From Tritrichomonas musculus (Eukaryota > Parabasalia > Tritrichomonadida > Tritrichomonadidae): DNA of 64,000 bases. The stretch spans positions 1,240,001 through 1,304,000 of the forward strand of contig JAPFFF010000001.1 of NCBI GenBank assembly GCA_039105265.1, in the 5' to 3' direction. This document shows, piece after piece, positions 51,657 through 61,524 of the stretch (position 1 is the stretch's first letter; each line of letters begins with the position of its first letter). A model generated the notes under the pieces. That model was given only the letters and a program-made list of their open reading frames with translations. It had not been told where the DNA came from and ran no database searches. The translations under genes and the position numbers were made by a program.

Positions 51657-53346
51657 AACGTGGTATTGATTGAATATTATTTTTTTCATCAACAACTCTA
51701 TATAATCCATTAGCAAACCCAATAACTTTATATTTACCTGGTTGCACATTTGTCCTTCTTTTCATCATTCCATCCTTTTCATTATACAGTTTAACACTCA
51801 TACCTTTATTTAAATAAAATCCATCACTCATCATAATATTATAGTTCTCTTTACATATATTCATAACAATATATGATTCAAGTTCTTTATCTTCTTGGAC
51901 CATCTTTGGTGATACGCTTTTGCCAGCATATTTAGATAATGTTTTATGTGGTGCATTATTATATTGTCTCACTAATTCATTCATAATAGATGGTGTAATA
52001 ATTCCTACTCTCATGTTATATGCCATATCTCTTAATGTTCTAATAACTCTATCAATCAACCCTAATGAACTATGCATAGGGTCAGTTTTTGTTTGTTTCT
52101 GCTCACGTTCCATAAAATCTGGATAATTACCCATTTTCATTCTTGGTGCAGTTCTCCAATGAATACCATGAGAATTATAATAATTTTGTGCCTTTCTCGA
52201 GTTAAACGAACCTTCTCCATCAAATGTTAAATGCTTAATGATGACACCTGATTTTATTATTTTATCGAGTGTCTTTAAATAGTTATCAGCTGATTTTTCA
52301 TATTTAGCAAAGCGTTGTCTTTTCTCACTATTTTCTGAGTCATTGTCAAACAAAATTTGGTTCACTAATTCAACATATAAATATCTTGTGTTAACGTTTA
52401 TCATAACAAGATAACACAGTTTATCTACAAACATCAAATCAATAATATATGAATATCTCGATGATACTTTATGCAATTGATACTTTTTATTTGATTTTAA
52501 TGGGAAATATGATGTATGTTCATATATATTAACCTTCTTACCAGGAAATATTCTTTGTAATGCTCTTATTTTGTTCTCTGATTTAAATCCAATATAATTT
52601 TGCTCTTCTGGAATAGTATAGGTAGTATACGTTGTTGGCTGATAATAAAATTTGTTAACATATCTATCATACCATTCATCTAATGATAATGATGTTTGTC
52701 CCCAATTTTGACTAACTCTAGCGAATTCATCTTTATTTAATAATCTTTCATGATTAAATACTACAAAATCATTTAGTTTGTCAGTGAATGTCTCTCTTAA
52801 TATGTGTCTTTGAGGTGTCTCAGATTCTTGTCTTTTATTCCATTCTCCAACAAATATATCATATAATCTTCTAAAATCATCTTCGGTTATTGGGAGTTTA
52901 TTATTTTCTGATAACAATGAACGTGCTTGACTTATAGTATATTTTTGTTTGTTATTCAGTTTTTCGAATAATCTATTTTTACACTTTTGATATGTATTCA
53001 TATAGTTTTTATGCCTCTGATATGCTATACTCTCAAGTAATTTTTCATGAATTTCTTTGTAGTTAATTGATATAAAATTCCTTATTTGTATATTATCATT
53101 CTCTGTAAATATTTTGTCATAATAATATGTAATATTTCTATAATCCCAAGTATCATGTTTATAATGAAAATCTTCAGTTAATGCGTCATGTATTTCTTTA
53201 CATATCCATTTTCTAACTGTATTGTAAATAAAGATAAAATCATTATTTCCTTCAATATCTGCTATATCATCTTTGTATCTCTGTTCATTTATTATAGCAT
53301 TTATTATTTTATCCGTGTTATTATAAAGTAAATTACTAGTATTCAT
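51640..53346 (-). CDS. Polinton retroviral-type integrase
   Basis: 568 residues. A long N-terminal helical region (~1-250) is followed by the rve catalytic core at ~300-460, with SYIIDLMFVD, HLTFDGEGSF and GLIDRVIRTLRDMAYNM. The C-terminal ~500-565 is a small beta-barrel-like domain (YLNKGMSVKLYNE ... GKYKVIGFANGLYRVVDE), typical of DNA-binding tails in these integrases. It inserts the element into host DNA. It is transcribed toward the polymerase gene and divergently from the next gene, only 17 bp away. Confidence 0.93.
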   Translation of the reverse strand: MNTSNLLYNNTDKIINAIINEQRYKDDIADIEGNNDFIFIYNTVRKWICKEIHDALTEDFHYKHDTWDYRNITYYYDKIFTENDNIQIRNFISINYKEIHEKLLESIAYQRHKNYMNTYQKCKNRLFEKLNNKQKYTISQARSLLSENNKLPITEDDFRRLYDIFVGEWNKRQESETPQRHILRETFTDKLNDFVVFNHERLLNKDEFARVSQNWGQTSLSLDEWYDRYVNKFYYQPTTYTTYTIPEEQNYIGFKSENKIRALQRIFPGKKVNIYEHTSYFPLKSNKKYQLHKVSSRYSYIIDLMFVDKLCYLVMINVNTRYLYVELVNQILFDNDSENSEKRQRFAKYEKSADNYLKTLDKIIKSGVIIKHLTFDGEGSFNSRKAQNYYNSHGIHWRTAPRMKMGNYPDFMEREQKQTKTDPMHSSLGLIDRVIRTLRDMAYNMRVGIITPSIMNELVRQYNNAPHKTLSKYAGKSVSPKMVQEDKELESYIVMNICKENYNIMMSDGFYLNKGMSVKLYNEKDGMMKRRTNVQPGKYKVIGFANGLYRVVDEKNNIQSIPRFKLAA

Positions 53347-53363
53347 TTTTTATTTAGTATTAA
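53347..53363. promoter_or_regulatory. 17-bp divergent promoter gap
   Basis: The whole space between the start codons of the integrase and the next gene: TTTTTATTTAGTATTAA. Both transcripts must start here or inside the opposite gene. Confidence 0.45.
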
Positions 53364-53609
53364 ATGAACCAGCAAGATTGCCTCACACTACCACCTCTTA
53401 AACAATGGCACGAAAGAAAAACATTTGCATCATCAACACTTAAACAAATCAAATCACGTCTTCAATATTATCGAAAAATATTAAAGGAACCTATGCCAAC
53501 TGACCCAAAAAAAATAGCAAAACGTAATAAGATTCAACGCAAATATGAATATAATATGAAGGTCAGAAATTTGTTAAATAGAGCTATTAACAATTTGTAT
53601 ACATTATGA
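53364..53609 (+). CDS. small basic Polinton protein
   Basis: 81 residues, rich in Lys, Arg and Gln (LKQIKSRLQYYRKILKE), probably helical. Not recognised. It may bind nucleic acid. Its stop and the next start overlap as ATGA. Confidence 0.6.
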   Translation: MNQQDCLTLPPLKQWHERKTFASSTLKQIKSRLQYYRKILKEPMPTDPKKIAKRNKIQRKYEYNMKVRNLLNRAINNLYTL

Positions 53610-54271
53610 ATAAACCTTTATTTTTTTATAAAATGTCTAATACTTTACGTCAAGCAAGAATATTATCAAGTGAGAATGATGCAAGTGTTAAACAAGAACA
53701 AAACACTAATATCGAAATTAAAGTGACGCCCAATAAGAGTGCACCGCAAAATGTTGCATATCCACAAATCCCTAATAATGTAAATTTTACTATTCCCCCT
53801 CCAACTATGCCTCCCCCAACTATGCCTACACAGACTATGCCTACACAGACTATGCCTGCACAGACGACGACACAATATGCTTCTCAATACACTCCTCAAA
53901 CAAACAACATTACCCGAGACAAAGGAATTGCAGACTTAGGAAATGAATTAGATTCTTTAGAGCAAAAAAATAGATTTTTAGAAATGTTAGTTGAAATGTA
54001 TGCTGATAACCCTTTAAGGATTAACTCTTATGTTGTGTGCAAATCAACTCTATTAATGAATATGATAAAATTGTTAACTGGGTGTGATAAAGTTGATTTT
54101 GTTTTAGAAGATGATGAACCTGGATGTTGTGCAGTTAGTGTTTCAAAATTTATCAAAATAGATAAAATATTAATAACAAAAGATGGTAAATCAGAGGAAT
54201 TAAAATATGCTTATAATAATGTTTATACAGAGTTTATAAAGTATGGCATATCGCTAAAATTAGCGACATGA
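53606..54271 (+). CDS. Polinton protein with Pro/Thr/Met/Gln repeats
   Basis: 221 residues, family unknown. Residues ~64-90 are a low-complexity tandem repeat (PPTMPPPTMPTQTMPTQTMP). A helical stretch (LGNELDSLEQKNRFLEMLVE) and a compact C-terminal domain (~145-221) follow. The 5' ATG overlaps the preceding stop as ATGA; a second Met at residue 10 (MSNTLRQARILSS) may be the real start. It could be a minor structural or terminal-protein-like factor; nothing specific supports either. Confidence 0.65.
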   Translation: MNKPLFFYKMSNTLRQARILSSENDASVKQEQNTNIEIKVTPNKSAPQNVAYPQIPNNVNFTIPPPTMPPPTMPTQTMPTQTMPAQTTTQYASQYTPQTNNITRDKGIADLGNELDSLEQKNRFLEMLVEMYADNPLRINSYVVCKSTLLMNMIKLLTGCDKVDFVLEDDEPGCCAVSVSKFIKIDKILITKDGKSEELKYAYNNVYTEFIKYGISLKLAT

Positions 54272-54286
54272 CTGCAACAAAGTTGC
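54251..54286. terminator. double hairpin at a convergent gene junction
   Basis: TCGCTAA-AA-TTAGCGA (54251-54266) and GCAAC-AAA-GTTGC (54274-54286) straddle the stop codon of the plus-strand gene and face the end of the minus-strand giant gene. They are placed as 3'-end processing or polyadenylation signals would be. Function is inferred. Confidence 0.45.
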
Positions 54287-54310
54287 CGGGATAAGTTTAA
54301 AGATAGCCAT

Positions 54311-57300
54311 TTAAGCTTTAAACAACGCTAATATATGTTCATTTATTTTTGCACTCACTTTTCCTACAATACTTTGTTGAATCTTTAATGTTAATGCATA
54401 ATCTTCATCCAATATTCTTCCATCATATAGAATCACATCACCTATTGCATATAAATTAGCATCATCAACATAAAATAAATAGTCTCCATGTGTAGCGAAT
54501 GTAATGTTATTTTTTTCTTTATCAATACTAGTGATTACACCAATATACTCTTTCCATGAACCATTTATTTTAACACTACTAATGCAATCAACTGAATCTG
54601 TTGCAGTAGAACTCACGAATGAACCATTAATATTTTTATACACATGACCAGACATAAATACAGGTTTCCCAAGTGCGTAATCTTCAATATTTTCACCAGC
54701 TTCAATTGGCGCATAATGAGTAATCGTATTTGAACCATTTGATGTTATCTTACCATTAACATGTAAATTAGAACCAATTATTGTACTTCTTCCTGATGTA
54801 GAAACTTCATAAGAAAATATGTTTGAATTATCAAATAATATTCTATAATAAGCTAAATTACCTTGATTATAATATTGTATTTTTGCACATTTTGTCGAAT
54901 TAATACCAAGAACTATATTTGATTCACATAAATTTGGATTTTCTTGATAAACAAGTAATCCATTAGGTTCTTTACTTCCTATTTCTAATCTACTATAAAA
55001 TAATACAATATTATTATAAAAAGTTGTATTTGTTGTATTCCAATTTATAAGATTTTCATTACCAACAACTCCTAAAGCTCCTGAATTATCGAAAAAGCTT
55101 AATGTTGCGGCTTCATTTTCAGTTGAACTTCTCCCAAATATTAATGAATTTGTAAATGTTGAATCTGTAGTATTCGCATTTAATATTGACAATGTACCTT
55201 TAATAGTTGAATTACCTTCTTTGGGAACATATTTATTATTACATTCTGATTCCGTTAAATATTTATCATCATTTTTATATAAATCGGCATTAACTTTTAT
55301 TTTATTTGTTGAATCTTTAATTAATGATAATATATTGCTATCATTTATTCTTATACTTGTTGTTGGTTTTTCATTAGTTAATTCTTGAATTACTTCACAT
55401 AAATTAGATAAATTTGTGCCAAATTTTATTGATGCAATATTAGCATTTGAAAACATTTCCGCTAAAGTAGCATTATTATTTCTATTAATGTATAGTTCAT
55501 TATTTAATTCCAATAAACTATTTATAAGAATATAGCTTTGGCTAACATCATCATTAGCAGATATTTTAAAAAGTTCAATATTTTTGTAATACAAGAATAA
55601 CATTTTTAATATTTTTCTATATCTAATTTTCATATAATTTTCTGTCTCATCCCCTAACATAATATCAATATCAGTTTTATTTTGCAAATTAAGCGTAGAA
55701 ACTCTATTATTATTTGTATTAATTGTTAATGAACCATCATCATTTTTTGCTACATATTTAGTCAAATCAACAGGTTCAGGTATATCAGATTTTAATGCAT
55801 AATTATCTTTTACGAAGTTCATATTTGGAATACAATATTCATCATAAACATCAGGTTTGTATGAATAACTTACTGATTCCAAATTGGCATCATAGTTATC
55901 ATTATATCTGAATGCTCCATCGTAATAGCGATAATAAATAGACAAAGTATTTTCATCTTTCATGTAATAATAATATTCCGAGTCTTCACTATCATACAAA
56001 TATTCTCCTGAAGTATCTTCATTATTGCAAGAACCTTTAACTATTAATGATGATTTCTTTAATATTTTGCATAAATCTCTATCCAAATTTGTTATATATG
56101 TTCTTTTATCCTCATCATTTGTTGTTCCATTTACGAATTTTGTAGCTATTGACAATTCTTGTGTTATTTTTTCGGTTGATAATATGTCTTGTTTCTTCAA
56201 ATAAGACTGTAAGTCCTGTTTCTTCGAATACTCATCAAGATTCTCAAGTGTTGCGTATTTTGATAAATCAACAGTAGGGATTTCACTTAACATCTTTTGC
56301 TTATGATTCTCAATTAATTTTTTTGTCGCAGCTGCTGATAATAATTGATTATTGGTTAATGTTTCCCCTAATACTAACATATTTGACTTCGATTTAGGGA
56401 TATATTTATATGAAACATTTGATGGCTTATTTTTAGAAAATACCATTAAATAGGGATATTCATATATTAAATTACAAGCAACTACAGAATTTACCGCAAC
56501 AATATTTCCATCAGAATCTACATCATAATTGTTAATACTAATCACTTCTCCATCTGAATCAACTATAAATGATACATCTATTTTAGATTCACTTTTTAAC
56601 TCAAATAAGTAGTATTTATAGCAATTATTATCTGAGCCAATTATTGTTGTCTCTGATGCAAAATCTAGTTGTTTCTCAATAACGCCAGGTGATAAAACGT
56701 CAACATCATGTATTATTTCATCAACATATTCTATTTCTTTCACAGTTGATTTAGCAAAAGAGAGTCTACTTAATGATTCAATTCCTGCAGCACCTATTCG
56801 CATTAATCCTGGACCGAATCCTATTAACATGGTACCAATATCAACAATACCTTGTAAAATATCAAACCAGTTAACTTTATTTGACATACTTTCTATTTGT
56901 GATTCTAATTGTTTACAATAATTTTGTAATTGAGATATATCATTTAGTGCAACATCAACTGTGTTTCCTAAAGAATTTAACACAAACATATGACTCTCAA
57001 TGTTTTCCCCAATTACCACACCAGATGTTTGAATATTATAGTTTGTAAAAAGAGTTGTGCATGATTCAGGTTTAGGAACAACATTATAATAACCACATCC
57101 ATTGAGATATTCAAATGTATTTTCACCATAATATTCAACATCAGCGATTTTAAATATAAGATTTGGATTAGTGGACATAAATAATTTAATCCCTTTATTG
57201 TTAATCAATTTTTTAGCTTGCTCTTCAGCAAGATTAGATGCTAAAAGCATCTCTGTATGATGATATCCAATATATTCAAAATAATTATTGGTATTTACTT

Positions 57301-58540
57301 TATAATGGGGTGAATCTATTGTTGCATCTACATTAACTTTTATTTCGTATATTTTCCCGTTTAGCGTTAATGTTGCAATATAATCACCTCCAACCCATTG
57401 GCCTCCACTATCGAACTCACAAACGATATCTATCCACCATTCTTTATCATTTTCACCTGCATAATCTAGTTTTCCTTTGTTTATTTTCAATAATCCTTCA
57501 TTAATGAGAAATGTTAATGCGTTCTGGTCTGAATGGAATTTAACAAGATGTTGCAATGTAAATTTATTAGCATCATTTTTGGCTATTGTTATTCTAGCTT
57601 CATTATCGCTATTTTGTATTAACTTTAATGATTCCGGAATATGTACACAATAATTGTTTCCAATCCACGTATCTCCTTTCTTTGTAAGCTTAAATGTTGT
57701 GCCAAATACTTCATCATTGAATTCAAATGTTTGTCCATCAATAAGTGTGTTAAATTCTTCTGTTCCTTCATCATAGCCCCAATAAGCGATATAATAATTG
57801 TCATCTTGTGATATGGACTTTATTTCATAGAAATCTGGTAATGGAGACCTAAATAATTTAAAACAATTATCTGCATCTATAGTATTACATTTAAAGTTTA
57901 TTATTTTGTTATCTTTTTTATTAATAGTCTGTTTAATTGGAGCAATAAATGTTATTCTTATGAATCCTTTTGTGAACAAGTCAAATGGATCGCTTAAAAT
58001 ATCTTTACTCATATATAATCTCGCATAATCATCATTTTCAATATAAGATACAACATATTGTCCATCAGAATAGTCTATGCGAGGATTAGTAAATTTATTA
58101 TTTGCAAATGATATTTGTCCTTGGACAAAGTTGGCTTCGCCAATTATTCCTGAACCAAGTGATGTAGTAATTGCGAATGCATTTCCTGAATATGTTTTTG
58201 GTAAATCATAAGCGATTTCCAATATATTACAATCATTTGTTTCTTTTTTAGATAATGTTTTAACATCTATTATGAATTCATCAAAACCGTCTACATATTC
58301 TAAATCACAATGTGCATCAGGTTTATTTTCTAGTGTTGTTATTCTTGTGTCATGGTCATCCAATATTTGTGATGTTTGTGATAATATATCAATGATATTA
58401 TTATTTTTAACAATTAAATTGTTTTCAATTATTGCATCTTGTTTCACATGAATATTATCAAATTCCCCGTTTCCACCTGCATTGTATCCACTAATAAATG
58501 CTTTATCAAATGCATTTTGTTTTGTTATGATTGCAGTCAT
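54311..58540 (-). CDS. giant fibre-like Polinton protein
   Basis: 1409 residues. A coiled-coil-like segment lies near the N-terminus (~35-75, HDTRITTLENK), then beta-rich Asn/Ser/Asp-rich modules. A glycine-rich hydrophobic stretch at ~560-590 reads GIVDIGTMLIGFGPGLMRIG. The C-terminal half (~880-1409) has fibre-like repeats such as VPKEGNSTIKGTLSILNANT and GSNLHVNGKITSNGSNTITH, resembling phage tail-fibre layouts. It probably decorates the particle or contacts a host. No known domain is certain. Two double hairpins are embedded in frame (57217-57252 and 58114-58143). Confidence 0.75.
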   Translation of the reverse strand: MTAIITKQNAFDKAFISGYNAGGNGEFDNIHVKQDAIIENNLIVKNNNIIDILSQTSQILDDHDTRITTLENKPDAHCDLEYVDGFDEFIIDVKTLSKKETNDCNILEIAYDLPKTYSGNAFAITTSLGSGIIGEANFVQGQISFANNKFTNPRIDYSDGQYVVSYIENDDYARLYMSKDILSDPFDLFTKGFIRITFIAPIKQTINKKDNKIINFKCNTIDADNCFKLFRSPLPDFYEIKSISQDDNYYIAYWGYDEGTEEFNTLIDGQTFEFNDEVFGTTFKLTKKGDTWIGNNYCVHIPESLKLIQNSDNEARITIAKNDANKFTLQHLVKFHSDQNALTFLINEGLLKINKGKLDYAGENDKEWWIDIVCEFDSGGQWVGGDYIATLTLNGKIYEIKVNVDATIDSPHYKVNTNNYFEYIGYHHTEMLLASNLAEEQAKKLINNKGIKLFMSTNPNLIFKIADVEYYGENTFEYLNGCGYYNVVPKPESCTTLFTNYNIQTSGVVIGENIESHMFVLNSLGNTVDVALNDISQLQNYCKQLESQIESMSNKVNWFDILQGIVDIGTMLIGFGPGLMRIGAAGIESLSRLSFAKSTVKEIEYVDEIIHDVDVLSPGVIEKQLDFASETTIIGSDNNCYKYYLFELKSESKIDVSFIVDSDGEVISINNYDVDSDGNIVAVNSVVACNLIYEYPYLMVFSKNKPSNVSYKYIPKSKSNMLVLGETLTNNQLLSAAATKKLIENHKQKMLSEIPTVDLSKYATLENLDEYSKKQDLQSYLKKQDILSTEKITQELSIATKFVNGTTNDEDKRTYITNLDRDLCKILKKSSLIVKGSCNNEDTSGEYLYDSEDSEYYYYMKDENTLSIYYRYYDGAFRYNDNYDANLESVSYSYKPDVYDEYCIPNMNFVKDNYALKSDIPEPVDLTKYVAKNDDGSLTINTNNNRVSTLNLQNKTDIDIMLGDETENYMKIRYRKILKMLFLYYKNIELFKISANDDVSQSYILINSLLELNNELYINRNNNATLAEMFSNANIASIKFGTNLSNLCEVIQELTNEKPTTSIRINDSNILSLIKDSTNKIKVNADLYKNDDKYLTESECNNKYVPKEGNSTIKGTLSILNANTTDSTFTNSLIFGRSSTENEAATLSFFDNSGALGVVGNENLINWNTTNTTFYNNIVLFYSRLEIGSKEPNGLLVYQENPNLCESNIVLGINSTKCAKIQYYNQGNLAYYRILFDNSNIFSYEVSTSGRSTIIGSNLHVNGKITSNGSNTITHYAPIEAGENIEDYALGKPVFMSGHVYKNINGSFVSSTATDSVDCISSVKINGSWKEYIGVITSIDKEKNNITFATHGDYLFYVDDANLYAIGDVILYDGRILDEDYALTLKIQQSIVGKVSAKINEHILALFKA
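57217..57252. repeat. in-frame double hairpin in the fibre-like gene (1)
   Basis: CTTGCT-CTTC-AGCAAG (57217-57232) and AGATGCT-AAA-AGCATCT (57236-57252), perfect stems. Confidence 0.85.
58114..58143. repeat. in-frame double hairpin in the fibre-like gene (2)
   Basis: TTTGTCC-TT-GGACAAA (58114-58129) and TTGGC-TTC-GCCAA (58131-58143), perfect stems. Confidence 0.85.
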
Positions 58541-58554
58541 TTTATGATTAATAA
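58541..58554. promoter_or_regulatory. 14-bp divergent promoter gap
   Basis: All that separates the start codons of the fibre-like gene and the 110-residue gene: TTTATGATTAATAA. Confidence 0.45.
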
Positions 58555-58887
58555 ATGGTTAAAACATATTACATCACGAAGAAATACAATAATTTATTAC
58601 CATCTGAGTTTAGTAATTCACTGAATAAACGCTATATATCTTTTCAATATTGTCGTTGTACTTGTAATGGATACTTGGATGGTGAAACTGAAATACATTG
58701 TAGCTTTATTCAAAGAGATGAATATGAAAATAGTCTTGTATGGTACGCAAATGTAGTGCCACCTGATGATAATCGCAAATATGAATATGTCGGAACAAAA
58801 AGAGATTTCAAAATATGGTTCACTGATACTAATGGAAACGAGATAAAACCAGATAATTTTACATTGTTTTTGAAACTTGAGTATTAA
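58555..58887 (+). CDS. small Polinton protein of unknown function
   Basis: 110 residues with a beta-rich, single-domain look (CRCTCNGYLDGETEIHCSFI, WYANVVPPDDNRKYEYVGTK, FKIWFTDTNGNEI). It may be a small jelly-roll or decoration protein; this is a guess. A hairpin begins at its stop codon. Confidence 0.65.
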   Translation: MVKTYYITKKYNNLLPSEFSNSLNKRYISFQYCRCTCNGYLDGETEIHCSFIQRDEYENSLVWYANVVPPDDNRKYEYVGTKRDFKIWFTDTNGNEIKPDNFTLFLKLEY

Positions 58888-58904
58888 AAGAACTTTGTTC
58901 TTTT
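58886..58904. terminator. hairpin at the gene end
   Basis: AAAAGAAC-TTT-GTTCTTTT, an 8-bp perfect stem overlapping the stop codon of the plus-strand gene, facing the end of the HNH gene. Confidence 0.5.
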
Positions 58905-58965
58905 CAATTAGATGTTTTCACTTAATGACTCATATTATGATTCTAGATATAAAAAAATAAGTTGT

Positions 58966-59535
58966 TTATAAAAGGTCATATTGTTTCTTGAATTTGTTAT
59001 AATAAACACCAATATTTTCTCCGTTTGAATCAGTCATATGAACACATTTTGAACCATTTTTGTATTCAATAATATGGAGTTTTCTATATTGAATCCCATT
59101 ATAAAAATAAAACACATTATCATGATAATAATAATTTTCAAATTTATGAGCACCATAAGTATCAACAACAATAGATTCATCTGGTATTTTGTCAACATAT
59201 TCATAATTCACTCCTTTATATGATTCTTTATTTTTTTGATTTTCTGATTGAGATACCCAACGTAAATTATCAAGATGATAATCTGCTTTATTCCTATTTT
59301 TATGGTCTACTTGTGATTTAAGTTCTGGGTCATCATTTGGAATGAATTGTTTTGCGATAATAACATGTTTGAAGTAATGTTTTTGATTCAATTTTATTTT
59401 TATATATCCTTTATAATCTTTCCATTCTGAGATAACATAATGATTCCTTTTCTTTCTAATTGTAAAAGGATATTGTGATAATATTTCATAATCATTTTCG
59501 AAATCTTTAAGTGGTACAAATTCAATTGTTGCCAT
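58966..59535 (-). CDS. HNH endonuclease (HNH_3-type) in the Polinton
   Basis: 189 residues. The HNH core runs ~57-100: HVIIAKQFIPN, SQVDHKNRNKADYHLDNLRW, VSQSENQ, with His57, His78 and the Asn/Leu-Asp-Asn positions of the HNH_3 family. The N-terminal part looks like a NUMOD4-type DNA-recognition segment (VPLKDFENDYEIL, YKGYIKIKLN). The C-terminal ~80 residues are unassigned. Such genes are usually homing endonucleases that ride in viral genomes. It lies between the capsid gene and a convergent small gene. Confidence 0.85.
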   Translation of the reverse strand: MATIEFVPLKDFENDYEILSQYPFTIRKKRNHYVISEWKDYKGYIKIKLNQKHYFKHVIIAKQFIPNDDPELKSQVDHKNRNKADYHLDNLRWVSQSENQKNKESYKGVNYEYVDKIPDESIVVDTYGAHKFENYYYHDNVFYFYNGIQYRKLHIIEYKNGSKCVHMTDSNGENIGVYYNKFKKQYDLL

Positions 59536-59580
59536 TTGTATAAAGGATAAAAAAATATTTAGAATAATGAATTTAACATT

Positions 59581-61470
59581 TTACTCTTTCCCTGCTGGCA
59601 CGCCAGTTTGATAGTATTCAACACCATTTACACTCCATGTGAAATATGTGTCTGAACATATCCATGCTTCTGGTGATGGTGGATGCATATTTGGGTAGTC
59701 TGGATCGGGAATAAAATATGTGTCATCTTCTCCACGATACATTGGCTGACCTCTAAATGTAACAGTTATTGAAGTGCTACCTGTGTCTAATCCATCGAAT
59801 ACATATCCTGCATTACTTCTTTCGAGTTGAAAATTGATATCAAATGATGTTCCGTCAGAGCGACAATTTAAATAACGTTTACCAGTTGTTGGGTCGTTTA
59901 ATGGTTGTGTGAAACTATCTTCAAATTCTTGTGTTGCCTCTAACGCTCCATCTAACTCGTTTGCAATCAATTGATGTTGATAGAATCTGGCTGCACAAGT
60001 GTTAGCAAATTCGGTATCTGGATATGTTCTTTTATTAACAACTAATTGCACATTTTGATACATAATATTATCGAAACATGTGATGTCTGCAGGTGATTTT
60101 GGAAACATCATTGTGATATTTGTTGCATTACGTAATGGAATACTTTTACTGATTTCTAATCCATTTACCTTTGCTGTTCCTTCAAATATTTCTCTTGTGA
60201 GTTCTTGTGATGGAATCAATAATGGTGTTTGCAATTCACGAACCAATCCATTGTAAACATCTTGTTTTAATCCAAATCCTGCTAAATTTGAGCGACCTAA
60301 TTGAATAGTACCACCGAGAACATCTAGTGTAATCTTTTCTGTTTTCAGGTTGATGCTATCAGATTTTGTTGTTGCTAATAATGCACCTTTTAATTCACTT
60401 TTAATGATTTTAACAGTGTCGCCAGCATCTAATGGTTTATCAGGATTTCCAGCAGCGATTAATTCAGCAAATTCCTTTTTATTAACATCATCACGTGATA
60501 CTTTATATTTAGTAAATTCTTCATCTGTGTATCCAAAATCAATTGTTGGATGCTCTAGCACATCATCATCATATACATTTACTCCTTTATATCTTTGATA
60601 CTCTATATGAAGCTTTTGTGAAGGAGTTGGATTTGATGAATAATGAGAGACAATCACTGATGGTCTACCAATCTGTGTGAATTTACGTGTAATAGGAATG
60701 ACAGCAGGCATTTCTTCATCTATTTCTTTATCTTCTAAAAATTGAAGTGTTTCTTTAACTACATTTGGATTCACTTGTGCCCATACAAGTGCGCGTAAAC
60801 TTGTTTTTACTTCTTCTTCTATTTCTCCACATATTGCATTAGGATATAATTGCCATGCTTGAAGTGCTAATTGGTCTACAAATGGTATAGTTAATTCGAT
60901 GGTAAATTTATGTGGTTGTCCATCTGCAATATCCTTTAAGTCTACATAACAGCCACAAATTGATGGAGAGAATTGTGAAACATTTTCCCATGTAGAATGT
61001 GAATATTTTGATGTTGCTTTTGCATCTCTTGGCTTAATTGAATTATATGCAAATGATTCACGTTGTAATTCATCTTGACGATATGCACCTAAGAGTTTAT
61101 CATTAATCCAAAATCTACAATCTTCATAGAATTCTACAGCATTTTTGAATCCAACAAATATTTTCATAAGTCCATGTGTGTCAGCAGATACGTCAATTGG
61201 TTTTGATAATTTTATGATAAAATCTAAAAGAATAGTCGTGAATGACTTCTCAATTTGTGTAATTGTGTGCCCAGAATGTGTTAATTTTATACGTGTTTTT
61301 GTACCTACAAGTAATGGTGCATCTTTATCTTTGAATTCCTCCATGACAAACGAAAATGTGTTATCTCCACCATTTCTTTGTATAAGATTACGTAATTTTG
61401 ATTGAAAGAATGATAAAACATCACCCTCATCATTTCCTAAATTCTTTGTTTGTGCGTTGTAATAAGTCAT
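59581..61470 (-). CDS. Polinton major capsid protein candidate (double jelly roll)
   Basis: 629 residues from the ATG at 61470 (MTYYNAQTKNLGN). A longer start at 61500 would add ten hydrophobic residues and is less likely. The N-terminal APLLVGTKTRIKLTHSGHTI and TQIEKSFTTILLDF pattern, the length, and the beta-rich composition match Polinton capsid proteins. It lies next to the pVI-like and ATPase genes as in other Polintons. A short hairpin CTGGC-AC-GCCAG (59595-59606) sits at its 3' end. Capsid identity rests on pattern and context, not on structure. Confidence 0.8.
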   Translation of the reverse strand: MTYYNAQTKNLGNDEGDVLSFFQSKLRNLIQRNGGDNTFSFVMEEFKDKDAPLLVGTKTRIKLTHSGHTITQIEKSFTTILLDFIIKLSKPIDVSADTHGLMKIFVGFKNAVEFYEDCRFWINDKLLGAYRQDELQRESFAYNSIKPRDAKATSKYSHSTWENVSQFSPSICGCYVDLKDIADGQPHKFTIELTIPFVDQLALQAWQLYPNAICGEIEEEVKTSLRALVWAQVNPNVVKETLQFLEDKEIDEEMPAVIPITRKFTQIGRPSVIVSHYSSNPTPSQKLHIEYQRYKGVNVYDDDVLEHPTIDFGYTDEEFTKYKVSRDDVNKKEFAELIAAGNPDKPLDAGDTVKIIKSELKGALLATTKSDSINLKTEKITLDVLGGTIQLGRSNLAGFGLKQDVYNGLVRELQTPLLIPSQELTREIFEGTAKVNGLEISKSIPLRNATNITMMFPKSPADITCFDNIMYQNVQLVVNKRTYPDTEFANTCAARFYQHQLIANELDGALEATQEFEDSFTQPLNDPTTGKRYLNCRSDGTSFDINFQLERSNAGYVFDGLDTGSTSITVTFRGQPMYRGEDDTYFIPDPDYPNMHPPSPEAWICSDTYFTWSVNGVEYYQTGVPAGKE

Positions 61471-61524
61471 TTGTTTAAATATAAAAATAATGTTTATCAT
61501 AATTTACATTTTACTGGAATTGAA
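61471..61524. promoter_or_regulatory. 54-bp divergent promoter gap
   Basis: AT-only-rich space between the capsid start and the pVI-like start, with TTTAAATATAAAAATAAT. Confidence 0.4.

Noticed and set aside
53666-53899. Minus-strand frame RSLCRHSLCRHS within the Polinton
   Set aside because: Shadow of the Pro/Thr/Met/Gln repeats of the plus-strand gene.
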